Source: Neorhizobium sp. SOG26
Lineage (GTDB): Bacteria > Pseudomonadota > Alphaproteobacteria > Rhizobiales > Rhizobiaceae
Direction of reading: 5' to 3'
Assembly: GCF_003491345.1 (NCBI RefSeq)
Contig: NZ_CP025512.1
Coordinates: forward strand, 2,897,001 to 2,961,000
Length of the DNA stretch: 64,000 nt
Shown piece after piece: positions 1-9,650 of the stretch. Position 1 is the stretch's first letter, and the number at the start of each line of letters is the position of its first letter. Below the pieces are notes generated by a model. That model saw nothing but the letters and a program-made list of their open reading frames with translations. It had not been told where the DNA came from and did no database searches. The position numbers were made by a program, and so were the translations under genes.

Positions 1-2159
1 CCCCTGGCGGAAAACAGCGTGAAGTTGGTTTCGGGATCCGGGATGGAGTCGAAGCTCGCCGCGGCGCTGCCATAACCGTGCACTGCAATCGGCTGGCTGA
101 CGACACTGTCGAACGGCAGCACATGGCCCATGCGCAAGGCACCTTCGCCCGTGCCCCAGATGCCGTGGCAATGCAGGAACGGCTTGCCGTCGCGTTCACC
201 AAAGATCGCGGTGGCGCGCTGGAATTTGCCGCCGGCAGCGGGTGCGAAGGTTTCGCTGTACCAGGCGGCATGATCCGAATCCGGCGAGAAGGCCGGCAGG
301 ACGTAGCGGAACGGATCGCAGGCGCCACCTTCAATTTCCACGAAACCGCCCTTGCAGCCGGCTTCGGAAAACACGCGCGTGATGCCATCAAGGAAAACCT
401 CGCCGGGCTGGAGTACGCCCTCAAGTGGTTTCATCTCCGCGCGTACCGCCTCGTACCGGAGCGGCGCGACCGGCCCCGGATGCCTGAGCTGGCGCAGCGC
501 AGGCCTAGCGTCTTTAGCCGGCTTTGAATCCAGCTCGCCGCGCGCCTGCAACTCCTCGCGGATCATCTTCTTGGTGATCTTGCCATAGGCTGATTTCGGC
601 AGGGCATCCCAGAAGATAAAGCGTTTCGGCACCTTGTAGCGGGACATCTTGCCGTCGATGAAGGCAAACATCTCCGCCTCCGTGACCGACACGCCGGGTT
701 TTGCAACGCAAACCGCGTAACCGACCTCGCCCCACAGAGGATCCGGCACGCCGAGAACCGCCACTTCGCTGATGGCCGGGTGGGTGAGCAGCTTTTCCTC
801 GATCTCGCGCGGATAAACGTTCGAGCCGCCGGAGATATACATGTCCGACGCGCGGCCGGTGATGTAGAGGAAGCCCTGCTCGTCCACATGGCCGAGATCG
901 CCGGTGCGGAACCAGCCATTGCGGAAGGCCTTCTCGTTGGCCTCCGGGTTGTTGTAGTAGCCGGCAAAGACAGCCGGGCCGATGCAGCAGATTTCGCCGG
1001 TTTCGAACGGCGCGACTTCTTCGCCCCTGTCGTTCTGGATGGAGACCTGCATGCCGGTCCGCTCGATGCCGCAGGTGCCGATCCGCCCATGCTCGCCATC
1101 TTCGGCCGAATGCAGTGCCGGCGGCAGGACGGTGATCGCGCCTGTGACTTCGCCAAGGCCGAAATACTGGACGATGACGGGCCCAAGCGTCTTCAGCGCA
1201 CGCTTCTGGTCCTCGCGATACATCGGCGCGCCGGCATAGATGACGTAGCGCAGCGAGGAATGGTCGTGCTTTTCGGCCGCCGGATGCTCGACCATCAGCT
1301 TGAGGATGGTTGGCACGGTGAACATTGTGGAAACGCGCCACTTCTCGATCAACGCCCAGGCGACATCGATATCGAACTTCTCGGTCGGCAGAAGGATGGT
1401 CTTCACCCCATGCGCGACCTGCGTCAGTTGATGGACGCCCGCGCCATGCGAAAGCGGCGCGACAACCAGAGCCGCATCGGCGGAGGTGACGCCCGGCATC
1501 AGGTCGCAGAGGTGGTTGTTGACCACAAATGCCATCTGCCCGTGGGTCAGCACAGCCGCCTTCGGGCGCCCCGTGGTGCCGGAGGTGAAGAAGAACCAGC
1601 ATGGATCATCGCGATCAACGGCCGCCTCGACCGGCTTCTTGCCGGAAAACTCGGTGACGATCGCGTCATAGGACGGGCCGAACCCGGCAGTCCCGATGGC
1701 AATGACGAAGCCGATCTCGGGGTTGTTTTCCCGCGCCACCCGGGCATGATCCGGAAACGAGGCGTTGCAGATCATGCCGGTCGCGCCGCTCGCCTTGGCA
1801 AGATAGGCAACCTCGTCCGGCGTCTGCCGGAAGTTGGTCGGCACCCAGACCGCACCGATGCGGAAGCAGGCGAACATGGACTCAAACATCTGGTTGCAGT
1901 TCTGTGACTGAACCAGGACGCGGTCACCCTTGCCGACGCCGAAACGCTGCTGCAGTGCGGCCGCCATGGCGTCGATGCGGGCTTCGAATTCCGCCCAGGT
2001 CCAGGTCTTGTCGGCCCAGACCAGTGCAACGCCGTCCGGCTCGCGACGCGTCGCCTGCGTTACGAAACGGGCGAGGTTCATGACCCGCGTCGAGCGCGGG
2101 CTTACCCCACCCGCCGGATCGCTTTTTCCGTCGACCGCCACCGAGGTGATCGCATTCAT
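1..2159 (-). CDS. Acyl-CoA ligase fused to a C-terminal DUF296/PPC domain (3' end outside window)
   Basis: Residues 1 to about 545 form an ANL-superfamily AMP-dependent acyl-CoA ligase. It has the P-loop TSGTTGRPK near residue 190, YFGLGEVTG near 330, the GDLG/ITGR hinge near 420, and the C-terminal YGKITKK lysine near 526. The same frame continues without a stop through a linker into about 140 residues that look like a DUF296/PPC domain, with an FLHCHGIW histidine motif followed by RMGHVLPFDSVV. The frame is still open at base 1, so the protein is at least 719 residues. The ATG overlaps the thiolase stop (ATGA), implying translational coupling. Ligase plus thiolase plus TRAP importer suggests uptake, CoA activation and thiolysis of a carboxylic acid. 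The substrate cannot be read from the sequence. Confidence 0.85.
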   Translation of the reverse strand, partial: MNAITSVAVDGKSDPAGGVSPRSTRVMNLARFVTQATRREPDGVALVWADKTWTWAEFEARIDAMAAALQQRFGVGKGDRVLVQSQNCNQMFESMFACFRIGAVWVPTNFRQTPDEVAYLAKASGATGMICNASFPDHARVARENNPEIGFVIAIGTAGFGPSYDAIVTEFSGKKPVEAAVDRDDPCWFFFTSGTTGRPKAAVLTHGQMAFVVNNHLCDLMPGVTSADAALVVAPLSHGAGVHQLTQVAHGVKTILLPTEKFDIDVAWALIEKWRVSTMFTVPTILKLMVEHPAAEKHDHSSLRYVIYAGAPMYREDQKRALKTLGPVIVQYFGLGEVTGAITVLPPALHSAEDGEHGRIGTCGIERTGMQVSIQNDRGEEVAPFETGEICCIGPAVFAGYYNNPEANEKAFRNGWFRTGDLGHVDEQGFLYITGRASDMYISGGSNVYPREIEEKLLTHPAISEVAVLGVPDPLWGEVGYAVCVAKPGVSVTEAEMFAFIDGKMSRYKVPKRFIFWDALPKSAYGKITKKMIREELQARGELDSKPAKDARPALRQLRHPGPVAPLRYEAVRAEMKPLEGVLQPGEVFLDGITRVFSEAGCKGGFVEIEGGACDPFRYVLPAFSPDSDHAAWYSETFAPAAGGKFQRATAIFGERDGKPFLHCHGIWGTGEGALRMGHVLPFDSVVSQPIAVHGYGSAAASFDSIPDPETNFTLFSAR

Positions 2160-3325
2160 TTCGTGCGCTCCAGGATCGACACGTAGTTGGCGACCGCAGC
2201 CCCACCCATGTTGAAGACGCCAGCCATGGTGGCATTCGGGACCTGCATGTCGCCCGCCTCACCGCAAAGCTGCATGGCGGCCATGACGTGCATGGAAACC
2301 CCGGTCGCACCAATCGGATGACCCTTGGATTTCAGTCCGCCAGATGGATTGACCGGCAGACGGCCATCCTTGCGGGTGATGCCTTCACGGATGACGCGAT
2401 AGCCCTTACCTGGCTCGGCGAGGCCCATCGCCTCGTATTCGATGAGCTCGGCAATCGTGAAGCAGTCATGCGTTTCGACGAAGCTCAGGTCGTCGAGCGT
2501 GACGCCGGCGTCGCCGAGCGACTTCTGCCAGGCACGGCGAGCGCCCTCGAAAGCGATCGGGTCGCGGCGCGACATTGCGAGGATGTCGTTGACGTGATTG
2601 CGCGCCTTGAAAGCCACCGCCCGCTTCATGTTGGCGGCGACATCAGGAGCCGCAATGACAAGCGCCGCCGCACCATCCGACACCAGCGAGCAATCCGTGC
2701 GCCGGAGCGGTGCCGCGACATAAGGGTTCTTCTCGGACACCGTGTTGCAGAACTCGAAGCCGAAGTCCTTCTGCATGTGGGCATAAGGGTTCTTCATGCC
2801 GTTCGAGTGGTTCTTGGCGGCGATCATCGCAAGCTCTTCCGAACGGTCGCCATAACGCTGGAAGTAGTGGCTGGCGATACGGCCGAAGAGGCCCGCAAAA
2901 CCGCCTTCGACATCGGCTTCCTCCTCACGGTAGGAGGCCGAGAGCAGGATGTCGCCAGTCTCCCTGGTCGGCAGCGCCGTCATCTTTTCGGCGCCAACAA
3001 CCAGCGCGATCTTGCCCCGACCGGAGGCGATGAAATCAAGCGCGGAATACAGCGCGGCAGAACCCGTTGCGCATGCATTTTCCATGCGGACCGCCGGGAC
3101 ATGGTCGAGACCATCGGCCGCCATGGCCGCAAGCGCACCCTGGAAATCCTGCTTGGAAAAACCGTTGTTGAAGACGCCGACAAAGATACCATCGACATCC
3201 TTCGCGGTGATGCCTGCATGTTCGAGCGCCGGATTGATCACTTCCGCCATCAGCTCACGCGTCGAGCCTGCCTCGGATTTCCCGAACTTGGAATGGGCCC
3301 AGCCGACAATCTCTGCACCTGACAT
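2156..3325 (-). CDS. Thiolase-family acetyl-CoA acetyltransferase (SCP-x type)
   Basis: This 389-residue thiolase cleaves or condenses acyl-CoA units. The nucleophilic cysteine is Cys85 in ENACATGSAA, and the GGLKSKGHPIGATG block near the C terminus carries the active-site histidine. The length and the CATGSAA motif fit the SCP-x/acetyl-CoA acetyltransferase branch rather than FadA or PhaA. The start was placed at the ATG at 3325 because AAGGAG lies 7 bases upstream; the frame continues further upstream but overlaps the regulator. It sits between an IclR regulator and the ligase, so it probably does the final thiolysis for this operon. No DUF35 partner gene is adjacent. Confidence 0.85.
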   Translation of the reverse strand: MSGAEIVGWAHSKFGKSEAGSTRELMAEVINPALEHAGITAKDVDGIFVGVFNNGFSKQDFQGALAAMAADGLDHVPAVRMENACATGSAALYSALDFIASGRGKIALVVGAEKMTALPTRETGDILLSASYREEEADVEGGFAGLFGRIASHYFQRYGDRSEELAMIAAKNHSNGMKNPYAHMQKDFGFEFCNTVSEKNPYVAAPLRRTDCSLVSDGAAALVIAAPDVAANMKRAVAFKARNHVNDILAMSRRDPIAFEGARRAWQKSLGDAGVTLDDLSFVETHDCFTIAELIEYEAMGLAEPGKGYRVIREGITRKDGRLPVNPSGGLKSKGHPIGATGVSMHVMAAMQLCGEAGDMQVPNATMAGVFNMGGAAVANYVSILERTK

Positions 3326-3341
3326 GATCTTCTCCTTTGCC

Positions 3342-4229
3342 TTAAACTGGTTGAAGCGCCCTGCGACGTGCGCCGGCGGGCTTGCTGCGTGGCACGGGGT
3401 CGCGAACCGTAAACAGCGCCCGCATTTTCGTCTGGACCCGCTCGACTTCCGCCTGGAGCAGGCCCGCGAGTTCCTTTTGCCGCGCCTCGCCCATGCGGCT
3501 ATCGATCGCCGCGATCGAAAGCGCCCCGGCGAGCCGACCGTCGGGAAGCAGGATCGCCATCCCGATGCCCCAGGAGCTCGAAATGACCCGCCCCGGATTG
3601 ACCGCGTAACCCGTTGCCCGCGTCCGGGCGACATCTTCGCGCACGATATCGGGCGTGTAGCCCGGGTACTGGGAGGCAAGGACGCCTTCGATGCGCGCCA
3701 GGATCGCTTCCACTTCCTCGTCCGGTAGCGCCGCCAGCATGGCGAGCGAGCCTGCCCCGACGCCGAGCGGATTCTGGTCGCCGGTCAGCAAAGCGTGGGT
3801 ACGCACCGGGTGCGTTCCTTCCTCGCGATGCAGACAAACGGCGTAGTCATCGCGCCGCATCGATACAAAGCTGGTGTCGGCAGACAGCGCAGACAACCTC
3901 TTCAGGCTGTCTGCAGCCATTTCCAGAAGTCCGTGACGGCGGGCAGCCAGAACGCCGAGCACATAGAGTTCGCCGCCGAGGTAATAACGGCGCGTCACTT
4001 CGTCTTGTTCAACCAGTCGCGAGCGCATCAGCGCCATCAGGAGCCGCCGCGTCGTCGGTTTGTTGAGGCCGCTTTCGGCGACCACTTCACTCAATGCGAC
4101 CCCATGCTCGGCACGACGCCCGACGATGGAAAGAAGCTGCAAGGCCCTTTCCACCGCCTGCGCGCCCGAGCCGGACGTGCCACCGATCCGAAGATCAGCC
4201 AGGTTTGCGATCATCTGCTCCACAGGCAC
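3342..4229 (-). CDS. IclR-family transcriptional regulator
   Basis: The 295-residue protein has an N-terminal winged helix (VERALQLLSIVGRR to LNKPTTRRLLMALMRS, residues about 25-70) and a C-terminal IclR effector domain containing the ALSIAAIDSRMG block. IclR proteins usually regulate neighbouring catabolic genes in response to small organic acids. It lies inside the operon between dctP and the thiolase, 16 bp from the latter, so it is probably co-transcribed with its targets. The start is uncertain: GTG at 4229 has AGGCGGAC upstream, while an in-frame ATG at 4214 has GGAG close by. Confidence 0.85.
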   Translation of the reverse strand: MPVEQMIANLADLRIGGTSGSGAQAVERALQLLSIVGRRAEHGVALSEVVAESGLNKPTTRRLLMALMRSRLVEQDEVTRRYYLGGELYVLGVLAARRHGLLEMAADSLKRLSALSADTSFVSMRRDDYAVCLHREEGTHPVRTHALLTGDQNPLGVGAGSLAMLAALPDEEVEAILARIEGVLASQYPGYTPDIVREDVARTRATGYAVNPGRVISSSWGIGMAILLPDGRLAGALSIAAIDSRMGEARQKELAGLLQAEVERVQTKMRALFTVRDPVPRSKPAGARRRALQPV

Positions 4230-4249
4230 GTCCGCCTATCCCGCCTGGC

Positions 4250-5269
4250 TTAGCCGAGCTTCGTTCCAACGGCGTTTTCGAGGATTTCCCAAGCCTCGTC
4301 GCCATACTTGGCCTTCCAGTCCTTGTAGAAGTTGGCTTCCTTCAGCTTTTCCTGGAAGAGCGCGCCGTCCGGCTTGTTGAAGGTCATGCCCTTGCCTTCG
4401 AGCTCCGCCTGGACCGTCGTGTTGAGGTCCATCACGTCCTTGCGCTGCAGTTCGGCTGCGGCGTTGAAGTGCTTGGAAACGATTTCCTGCAGGTCTTCCG
4501 GCAGCGCCTGCCATGCGCGGCGGTTCAGAAGTATCCAAAAGCCGTCCCACATATGGTTCGTCATCGAGACGAACTTCTGCACTTCGTAGAGCTTCGCCGT
4601 GGTGAGGATGGCAAGCGGGTTTTCCTGGCCGTCGACGATGCCAGTCTGCAGCGCCGTGTAGGTTTCGGCGAAGTTGATCGATGCCGGTGCCGAGCCGAAG
4701 GCGGTGAACATGGAAGTCCAGAGCGGGCTCACCGGAACGCGGATCTTGAAGCCTTCGAGGTCCTTCGGCGTCTCGATCGGACCCTTGGACGAGGTGATCT
4801 GGCGGAAGCCGTTGTCCCAGATCTTGTCGAGCGTCAGCAGGCCCTTCTTCTCGATCTCGCCGCGAACATACTTGCCGAGGTCGCCGTCCATGGCGGGCCA
4901 GACCTTGTCATAGCTCGGGAAGGCAAAACCGACGCCATTGAGCGAAGCATTCGGAACGAAGGTCGACAGGATGATCGGCGACAGGCTGAACATTTCGACG
5001 CCGCCGGAGCGGATCTGGTTCAGCATGTCCGTATCGGCGCCAAGCTGGCTGGAGGGGAAGATGTTGATCGCCATACGGCCGCCGCTCTCCTCCTGGATCT
5101 TGGCGACAGCTTCCTTGGCGCGCACGTTCATCGGGTGCGACAGTGCCTGGTTATTGGCAAACTTGTAGGTGAATTCGGCCGCATTGGCCGGGCGCGTGCG
5201 AATGGAAAATGTGGTGGCAATGCCGGTGCTGGCGGCACCCAAAAGAAGCGTTCTGCGATTAACGGTCAT
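4250..5269 (-). CDS. TRAP transporter solute-binding protein (DctP family)
   Basis: The periplasmic receptor of a TRAP importer, 339 residues. The N terminus has twin arginines (MTVNRRTLLLG) followed by a hydrophobic stretch and an alanine-rich cleavage region near residue 30, so export by Tat or Sec is likely. The body has the DctP pattern, including GVEMFSLSPII, the ETPKDLEGFKIRV block and NFAETYTALQTGIVDGQENP. The start at 5269 was chosen because GGAGGA lies 7 bases upstream. It follows the fused membrane subunit by 44 bp. DctP proteins bind organic acids; the ligand here is presumably the acid activated by the downstream ligase. Confidence 0.9.
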   Translation of the reverse strand: MTVNRRTLLLGAASTGIATTFSIRTRPANAAEFTYKFANNQALSHPMNVRAKEAVAKIQEESGGRMAINIFPSSQLGADTDMLNQIRSGGVEMFSLSPIILSTFVPNASLNGVGFAFPSYDKVWPAMDGDLGKYVRGEIEKKGLLTLDKIWDNGFRQITSSKGPIETPKDLEGFKIRVPVSPLWTSMFTAFGSAPASINFAETYTALQTGIVDGQENPLAILTTAKLYEVQKFVSMTNHMWDGFWILLNRRAWQALPEDLQEIVSKHFNAAAELQRKDVMDLNTTVQAELEGKGMTFNKPDGALFQEKLKEANFYKDWKAKYGDEAWEILENAVGTKLG

Positions 5270-5313
5270 AAAGTCCTCCTCCAATTTTATTCCCGGTTTA
5301 TGGTCTCACGGTT

Positions 5314-7203
5314 TCACAGGAAAACCGTCGAGAAGAAGGGCACAGCCGCGATCACCAGAAGGCCGATCATCAGCGCGCCGATATAGGGCCAGATGGCCTT
5401 CATGGCCTCGTCTGGCGAAACATTGCCGATCTTGCAGGCGATATAGAAACCGATGCCGATCGGTGGGGCCATCAGGCCGATGTTCATCGCCGTTACGACC
5501 ACCATGGAATAGTGGATGTCGTTGATGCCGAGCGAGCGGGCGACGGGGAACATGATCGGCGCCATCAGCACGATTGCCGGCAGCCCCTCCAGCACGCAGC
5601 CGAGCACCATGAAGATGAGGATGGTGACGCCCATGAAGGTAAGCCAGCCGCCCGGAAGATCCTGGACCGCGGCAACGAGCTGCGAGGCAAAACCGGTCTG
5701 CGTCAGCGCCCAAGCCATGGCGGAGGCCGCACCGAGGATCATCAGGATGGCGCCGGAAAGCGCTGCCGTTTCCACCAGCATGCCGTAAAGCCGCTCGCGG
5801 CTGATGCCACCGTAGAGGATGACGCCGATGATCATCGCGTAAAGGACGGCTATCGTCGACACCTCGGTTGCGGTGGCAATGCCCTCGCCGACCGCGGTGC
5901 GGATCAGGAACGGCAGGACCAGTGCCGGTGCGGCAACCAGGAAGGCCTTCTTGATGAGCGACAGCGGCGCACGGCGCACGCCGGCCATGGATTCGTGGCG
6001 GGACTTCCAGCGTGCCAGCACGGCCAGCACCAGAAGCAGCACCATGGCGATTGCAAAGCCGGAGGTGAACAGGCCCGCGATCGATACACCGGCTGCCGAG
6101 CCGAGCACGATCAGCACGATCGACGGCGGGACCGTTTCGGCCATGGCAGCGCCGGTTGCGAGAAGCGCGATCATTTCCGGCGGCTTGTGGCCGCGGCGCT
6201 TCATTTCCGGAAACAGCGCGGGCGCCACCGTCGCCATGTCGGACACCTTGGAGCCGGAGATACCAGACACGAGAAAAAGCGAGCCGAGCAGCACATAAGA
6301 CATGCCGGCGCGGACGTGGCCTAGCAGCGACGCCAGGAACTCCACAATCGCCTTGCCCATGCCGGTCGCATCAAGCACGCAGCCGAGCAGCACGAAGATC
6401 GGCACCGAAAGCAGGATGATGCTCGACATGCCCTCGTCCATGCGGCCGATCATGACGAAGACCGGGACAGAGGTGGTGAAGGTGAGGAAGGCCAGCGTGC
6501 CAAGCCCGAAGCAGAAGGCGATCGGCACCCCAAGCACCAGAAACAGCGCCACGAAGCCAACGAGGAAGATCGGGATGTTCCAGTTGCCGATGGTCTTGAG
6601 GCTGGGACCAACGAACCACAACAAGGCCACCACAACGGCTGTGGCAACGACCGAAATGGCGATCTGCCGGAAGTTCGAACCCTTGATGACGTTGACCACG
6701 GCAAGCACCAGCATCAACGCGATGCCGACCGGCAGCGCGGTCGCGCGATAGCTCATCGGGATGTTCAGGGCCGCCGATGTGATGAAGGCCTCTTCCATCG
6801 CGTATTCATAGGCCGGGCGCAGCATCACGCCAAGGAACACGGCCATCAGCAACATGGCGAGCGTGTTCGCCACACCCTGGACCCGCGACGGCAGCATGCC
6901 GACGAAAAGCGTCAGCCGCAGGTGTTCGCTGCGGTCCACCGCCATCGCGGAACCGAGCATGGCAAGCCACAGGAAGGAAATCGAGGCGACCTCATCGATC
7001 CAGACGATCGGAAGCGAGAAAACGTAACGGGAGATGACACCGGTCAGGAGAAGCGCGATGATGGCGACCAGAAGCGCGGCGGCAACCGCTTCGATCGGGC
7101 GCATCCAGCGCGAGCCGGTCTGCTGGGGCGCAATACCCTCGAGCCCCGCCAGGATCGCTGCCTCGTCCATCGGATCGATCGTGCTGTTGGCTGTTGCCGT
7201 CAC
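5314..7203 (-). CDS. TRAP transporter fused DctQ-DctM membrane protein
   Basis: In this 629-residue protein the small DctQ subunit (residues 1 to about 180, with WIDEVASISFLWLAMLGSA) is joined to the large DctM subunit (about 200-629, with GVPIAFCFGLG, SGISGSKVSDMATVAPALFPEM and GLMAPPIGIGFYIACKI). About sixteen hydrophobic segments are visible. DctM carries substrate using the sodium gradient and DctQ is its partner, so a QM fusion is a complete membrane unit. With dctP downstream the importer is complete. The gene is separated from the SDR gene by 267 bp, so it may have its own promoter. Confidence 0.92.
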   Translation of the reverse strand: MTATANSTIDPMDEAAILAGLEGIAPQQTGSRWMRPIEAVAAALLVAIIALLLTGVISRYVFSLPIVWIDEVASISFLWLAMLGSAMAVDRSEHLRLTLFVGMLPSRVQGVANTLAMLLMAVFLGVMLRPAYEYAMEEAFITSAALNIPMSYRATALPVGIALMLVLAVVNVIKGSNFRQIAISVVATAVVVALLWFVGPSLKTIGNWNIPIFLVGFVALFLVLGVPIAFCFGLGTLAFLTFTTSVPVFVMIGRMDEGMSSIILLSVPIFVLLGCVLDATGMGKAIVEFLASLLGHVRAGMSYVLLGSLFLVSGISGSKVSDMATVAPALFPEMKRRGHKPPEMIALLATGAAMAETVPPSIVLIVLGSAAGVSIAGLFTSGFAIAMVLLLVLAVLARWKSRHESMAGVRRAPLSLIKKAFLVAAPALVLPFLIRTAVGEGIATATEVSTIAVLYAMIIGVILYGGISRERLYGMLVETAALSGAILMILGAASAMAWALTQTGFASQLVAAVQDLPGGWLTFMGVTILIFMVLGCVLEGLPAIVLMAPIMFPVARSLGINDIHYSMVVVTAMNIGLMAPPIGIGFYIACKIGNVSPDEAMKAIWPYIGALMIGLLVIAAVPFFSTVFL

Positions 7204-7434
7204 CTGCCATCCTCCCTATCAAGCGCAAACCTCGCGCTGCCCGAGAAGCAACAGGATCCATCGTCTGGAGCGGCGACGCTCAAAGCGCCACGGCAGCGAC
7301 CAACTTCTCCCCCGCGTCCGGCTCCTCCAGCCATTCGCAGCAGCTCCCCCAAGAGCCGTTGTTCGAGCCCGTGAAATCTGCTCGACGCCGAAGCACGACG
7401 CAAGCCCTAAATCAAGGAAACGCGCATTTTTGTA

Positions 7435-7463
7435 TCTGGCGGTCCATATGCTGAACCGCCAGA
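7435..7463 (-). terminator. Hairpin just downstream of the SDR gene
   Basis: TCTGGCGGT at 7435-7443 pairs perfectly with ACCGCCAGA at 7455-7463 around an 11-base loop, starting 8 bases past the stop codon. There is no clean U-run on the minus strand, so it may be a 3' stabilising hairpin or a weak terminator. Confidence 0.4.
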
Positions 7464-7470
7464 ACGTTCA

Positions 7471-8274
7471 TCAGTTGAGGCTCCCGGCGACGGTGATATG
7501 CAGTCCGCCGTCGATCTTAAGTTCGATACCGGTGATGTATTTCGCCTGGTCGGATGCCAGGAAAACCGAAGCCCAGGCAATGTCCCAGCCGTCGCCCTGC
7601 CGCTTCATGGGCGACAACGCATCGCGCTTCGCCTTCATCTCCTCGGCCGAGCCGTAATAACCGCTGATCTGCTTCTGGATGTGGGGCGTGTCCATGAGCC
7701 CCGGCAGGATGGTGTTGGCGCGGATCCCCTTGGCGGCATATTCGACCGCGATCGCGCGCGTAAAGTGATTGAGCGCCGCCTTAGATGCATAATATGAAAC
7801 GTACGGATAACCCGTCCAGCGGATCGAAGCGAGCGACGAGATATTGATGATTGCGCCGTTGCCCTGGCGCTCCATGATCGGCAGCACGGTCTTGCAGGTG
7901 AGGAACGCACTGGTCAGGTTGACATCCATGACCTTGCGCCAGCTTTCCTCCGTCGCCTCGGCCGCACCGCCTGGCAGGTTGATCCCGACATTGTTGTGCA
8001 GCACGTCGATGCGGCCGAAGCGGTTCATCGTCTGCTCCACGACCGAAGCAATCTGGGTGGACTGCGTGACATCAGCTGACAACGCGAGTGCCGTTCCGCC
8101 CTCGGACTCGATCACCTCGACGGTGTTTTTTGCGGCCTCTAGATCAACATCGACACAAACAACTTTCCCGCCCTCGCGGGCATAAGCGACGGCGGCGGCC
8201 TTGCCGTTGCCGAAACCCGGTCCCACCGAGCCCGCGCCAAACACCAGCACCACCTTGTCCTGCATGCGATTCAT
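7471..8274 (-). CDS. SDR-family NAD(P)-dependent oxidoreductase
   Basis: A classical short-chain dehydrogenase of 267 residues. It has an unusual glycine-rich cofactor loop (FGAGSVGPGFGNGKA instead of TGxxxGxG), the HNNVG motif, and the Ser-Tyr-Lys core within NISS and YYASKAAL. The strong GAGGAG Shine-Dalgarno sequence supports the ATG at 8274. It is the first gene upstream of the TRAP/IclR/thiolase/ligase set on the same strand and probably oxidises an alcohol in that pathway. The substrate is unknown. Confidence 0.85.
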   Translation of the reverse strand: MNRMQDKVVLVFGAGSVGPGFGNGKAAAVAYAREGGKVVCVDVDLEAAKNTVEVIESEGGTALALSADVTQSTQIASVVEQTMNRFGRIDVLHNNVGINLPGGAAEATEESWRKVMDVNLTSAFLTCKTVLPIMERQGNGAIINISSLASIRWTGYPYVSYYASKAALNHFTRAIAVEYAAKGIRANTILPGLMDTPHIQKQISGYYGSAEEMKAKRDALSPMKRQGDGWDIAWASVFLASDQAKYITGIELKIDGGLHITVAGSLN

Positions 8275-8400
8275 AAAACTGCTCCTCCTCGCCGCTCCCC
8301 CGGCGGCGGCGGAACATTACGGCGAGGAAGAAGCTCGGTCCATGCGAAAGGACGAACAGGTCCTGTGCGCAAACGATCAGTAAGGTGAGAGGGCGTAGTT

Positions 8401-9480
8401 CTACGCCCGCTGCTGCGGGAGCCTGGGCATGCCAGGTTTCAGTTGGGCGGCAACATTGAGGATGCTGCGCCGGGCCCACGGCTCCAGCCAACGCGCCAAT
8501 GCGAATGAAACGGCAAGCAGCAGGGCAAGGAGGGCGAGCGCGAGCAGCCAACGATTTTCGGCCGTGCCGAACCTCGCGAACACGGCGTAACCGATATTCT
8601 GGTGCAGCAGGTAAAGCGGATAGGTGAGCCCGCCGAGCGCAATGGCGAGCGCAGGGCGCATCGGTACCGACGGCATGGTGGCACAGACAGCAACAAGCCC
8701 GAGCGAGAGCGGCCCCAGCAGCGAGAGCCCTTCAATGCTTCGATGGAGCCCATACATCTCGATGAAGTCCGGCTCCGTCAGGAATGGCGCCACCGTTGCC
8801 CAGCAGGCGGCAGCGAACAGAAGCACGAGGTTCCGTGCGGACCAGTCGCGTTGGGTCTTGTAGAGCACGAGGCCGAAGGCAAAATAGCCGGAATATTCGG
8901 TGATCAGCAGTTTCTGGAGGGCCCCGCTGCCGAGGAACAGCTCATTGGTTGCGGAAACGAGCAACCAGGCGAGCACCACCTGCCGCCAATGCCGACCGAG
9001 GAGGCCGGAGGCGAGCAACAGGAAGATCCATCCGTAGAAGATGATCTCGTAGGCGATGGTCCAGTAGGCGCCGTCGAGGAAGGGCTGACCCAACCCGCGC
9101 GAGATGATGACCGCATGCGCAAGCCACTGCCTGATCGTCGGCGGTTCGAGCCCCGGCACCGGCATGATGGACAGGATGACGGCCGTAATCGTCGCGCATA
9201 CGACGAATGTCGGCCAGAGCCGCGCGAAGCGTCCAACTGCGAAGTCAAAAGCGGACCGCCCTTCCGCCGACATGGTGATGACGTAGCCCGATATGGCAAA
9301 GAAGATGAGCAGTCCCGCATCGAACCATTGGGCCAATGGGGCGACTTCCGGAAAGCCGATGCCGCCGCCCTCGCCGCTTCGCTCCATCCTGAAACCATAG
9401 TGGAACAGCAGCACCATCAACGCCGAAGCGAGGCGCAAAAGGTCCAGGTTGAGCAGGCGCGGGGGCTTCGTGTTCGTCAT
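8401..9480 (-). CDS. Acyltransferase-3 family membrane protein (OafA/YrhL type)
   Basis: This 359-residue multi-pass membrane protein begins LLNLDLLRLASALMVLLFHYGF, the usual start of acyltransferase-3 proteins, where the HYG histidine is part of the active site. About ten hydrophobic helices follow and there is no C-terminal SGNH domain. Such enzymes O-acetylate or O-succinylate surface glycans or antibiotics. The start at 9480 was preferred over an in-frame ATG at 9555 because GAGGAC lies upstream and family homology begins there. It is transcribed away from the MBL hydrolase and has no obvious link to the flanking catabolic genes. Confidence 0.85.
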   Translation of the reverse strand: MTNTKPPRLLNLDLLRLASALMVLLFHYGFRMERSGEGGGIGFPEVAPLAQWFDAGLLIFFAISGYVITMSAEGRSAFDFAVGRFARLWPTFVVCATITAVILSIMPVPGLEPPTIRQWLAHAVIISRGLGQPFLDGAYWTIAYEIIFYGWIFLLLASGLLGRHWRQVVLAWLLVSATNELFLGSGALQKLLITEYSGYFAFGLVLYKTQRDWSARNLVLLFAAACWATVAPFLTEPDFIEMYGLHRSIEGLSLLGPLSLGLVAVCATMPSVPMRPALAIALGGLTYPLYLLHQNIGYAVFARFGTAENRWLLALALLALLLAVSFALARWLEPWARRSILNVAAQLKPGMPRLPQQRA

Positions 9481-9650
9481 CCGCTTGTCCTCGGCTTGGA
9501 GACGAAGCCCATCATAGGCGGCATGGCTTTGAGAATGGTGAAGATCGTGCGCCAAATGCCACGCGACGCTGGACTGGATCGGAACTACCCTTTGCGCTTC
9601 TCGCTTATTTGCTGCAGCTTTGGCCAGGACTTGCGCATATCGGAGGGTTC

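Noticed and set aside
514..1602. Arg-rich minus-strand frame inside the acyl-CoA ligase, which at first suggested a frameshifted or broken gene
   Set aside because: Another minus-strand frame is open from 2159 to the window edge and carries all ligase motifs in order, so the gene is intact.
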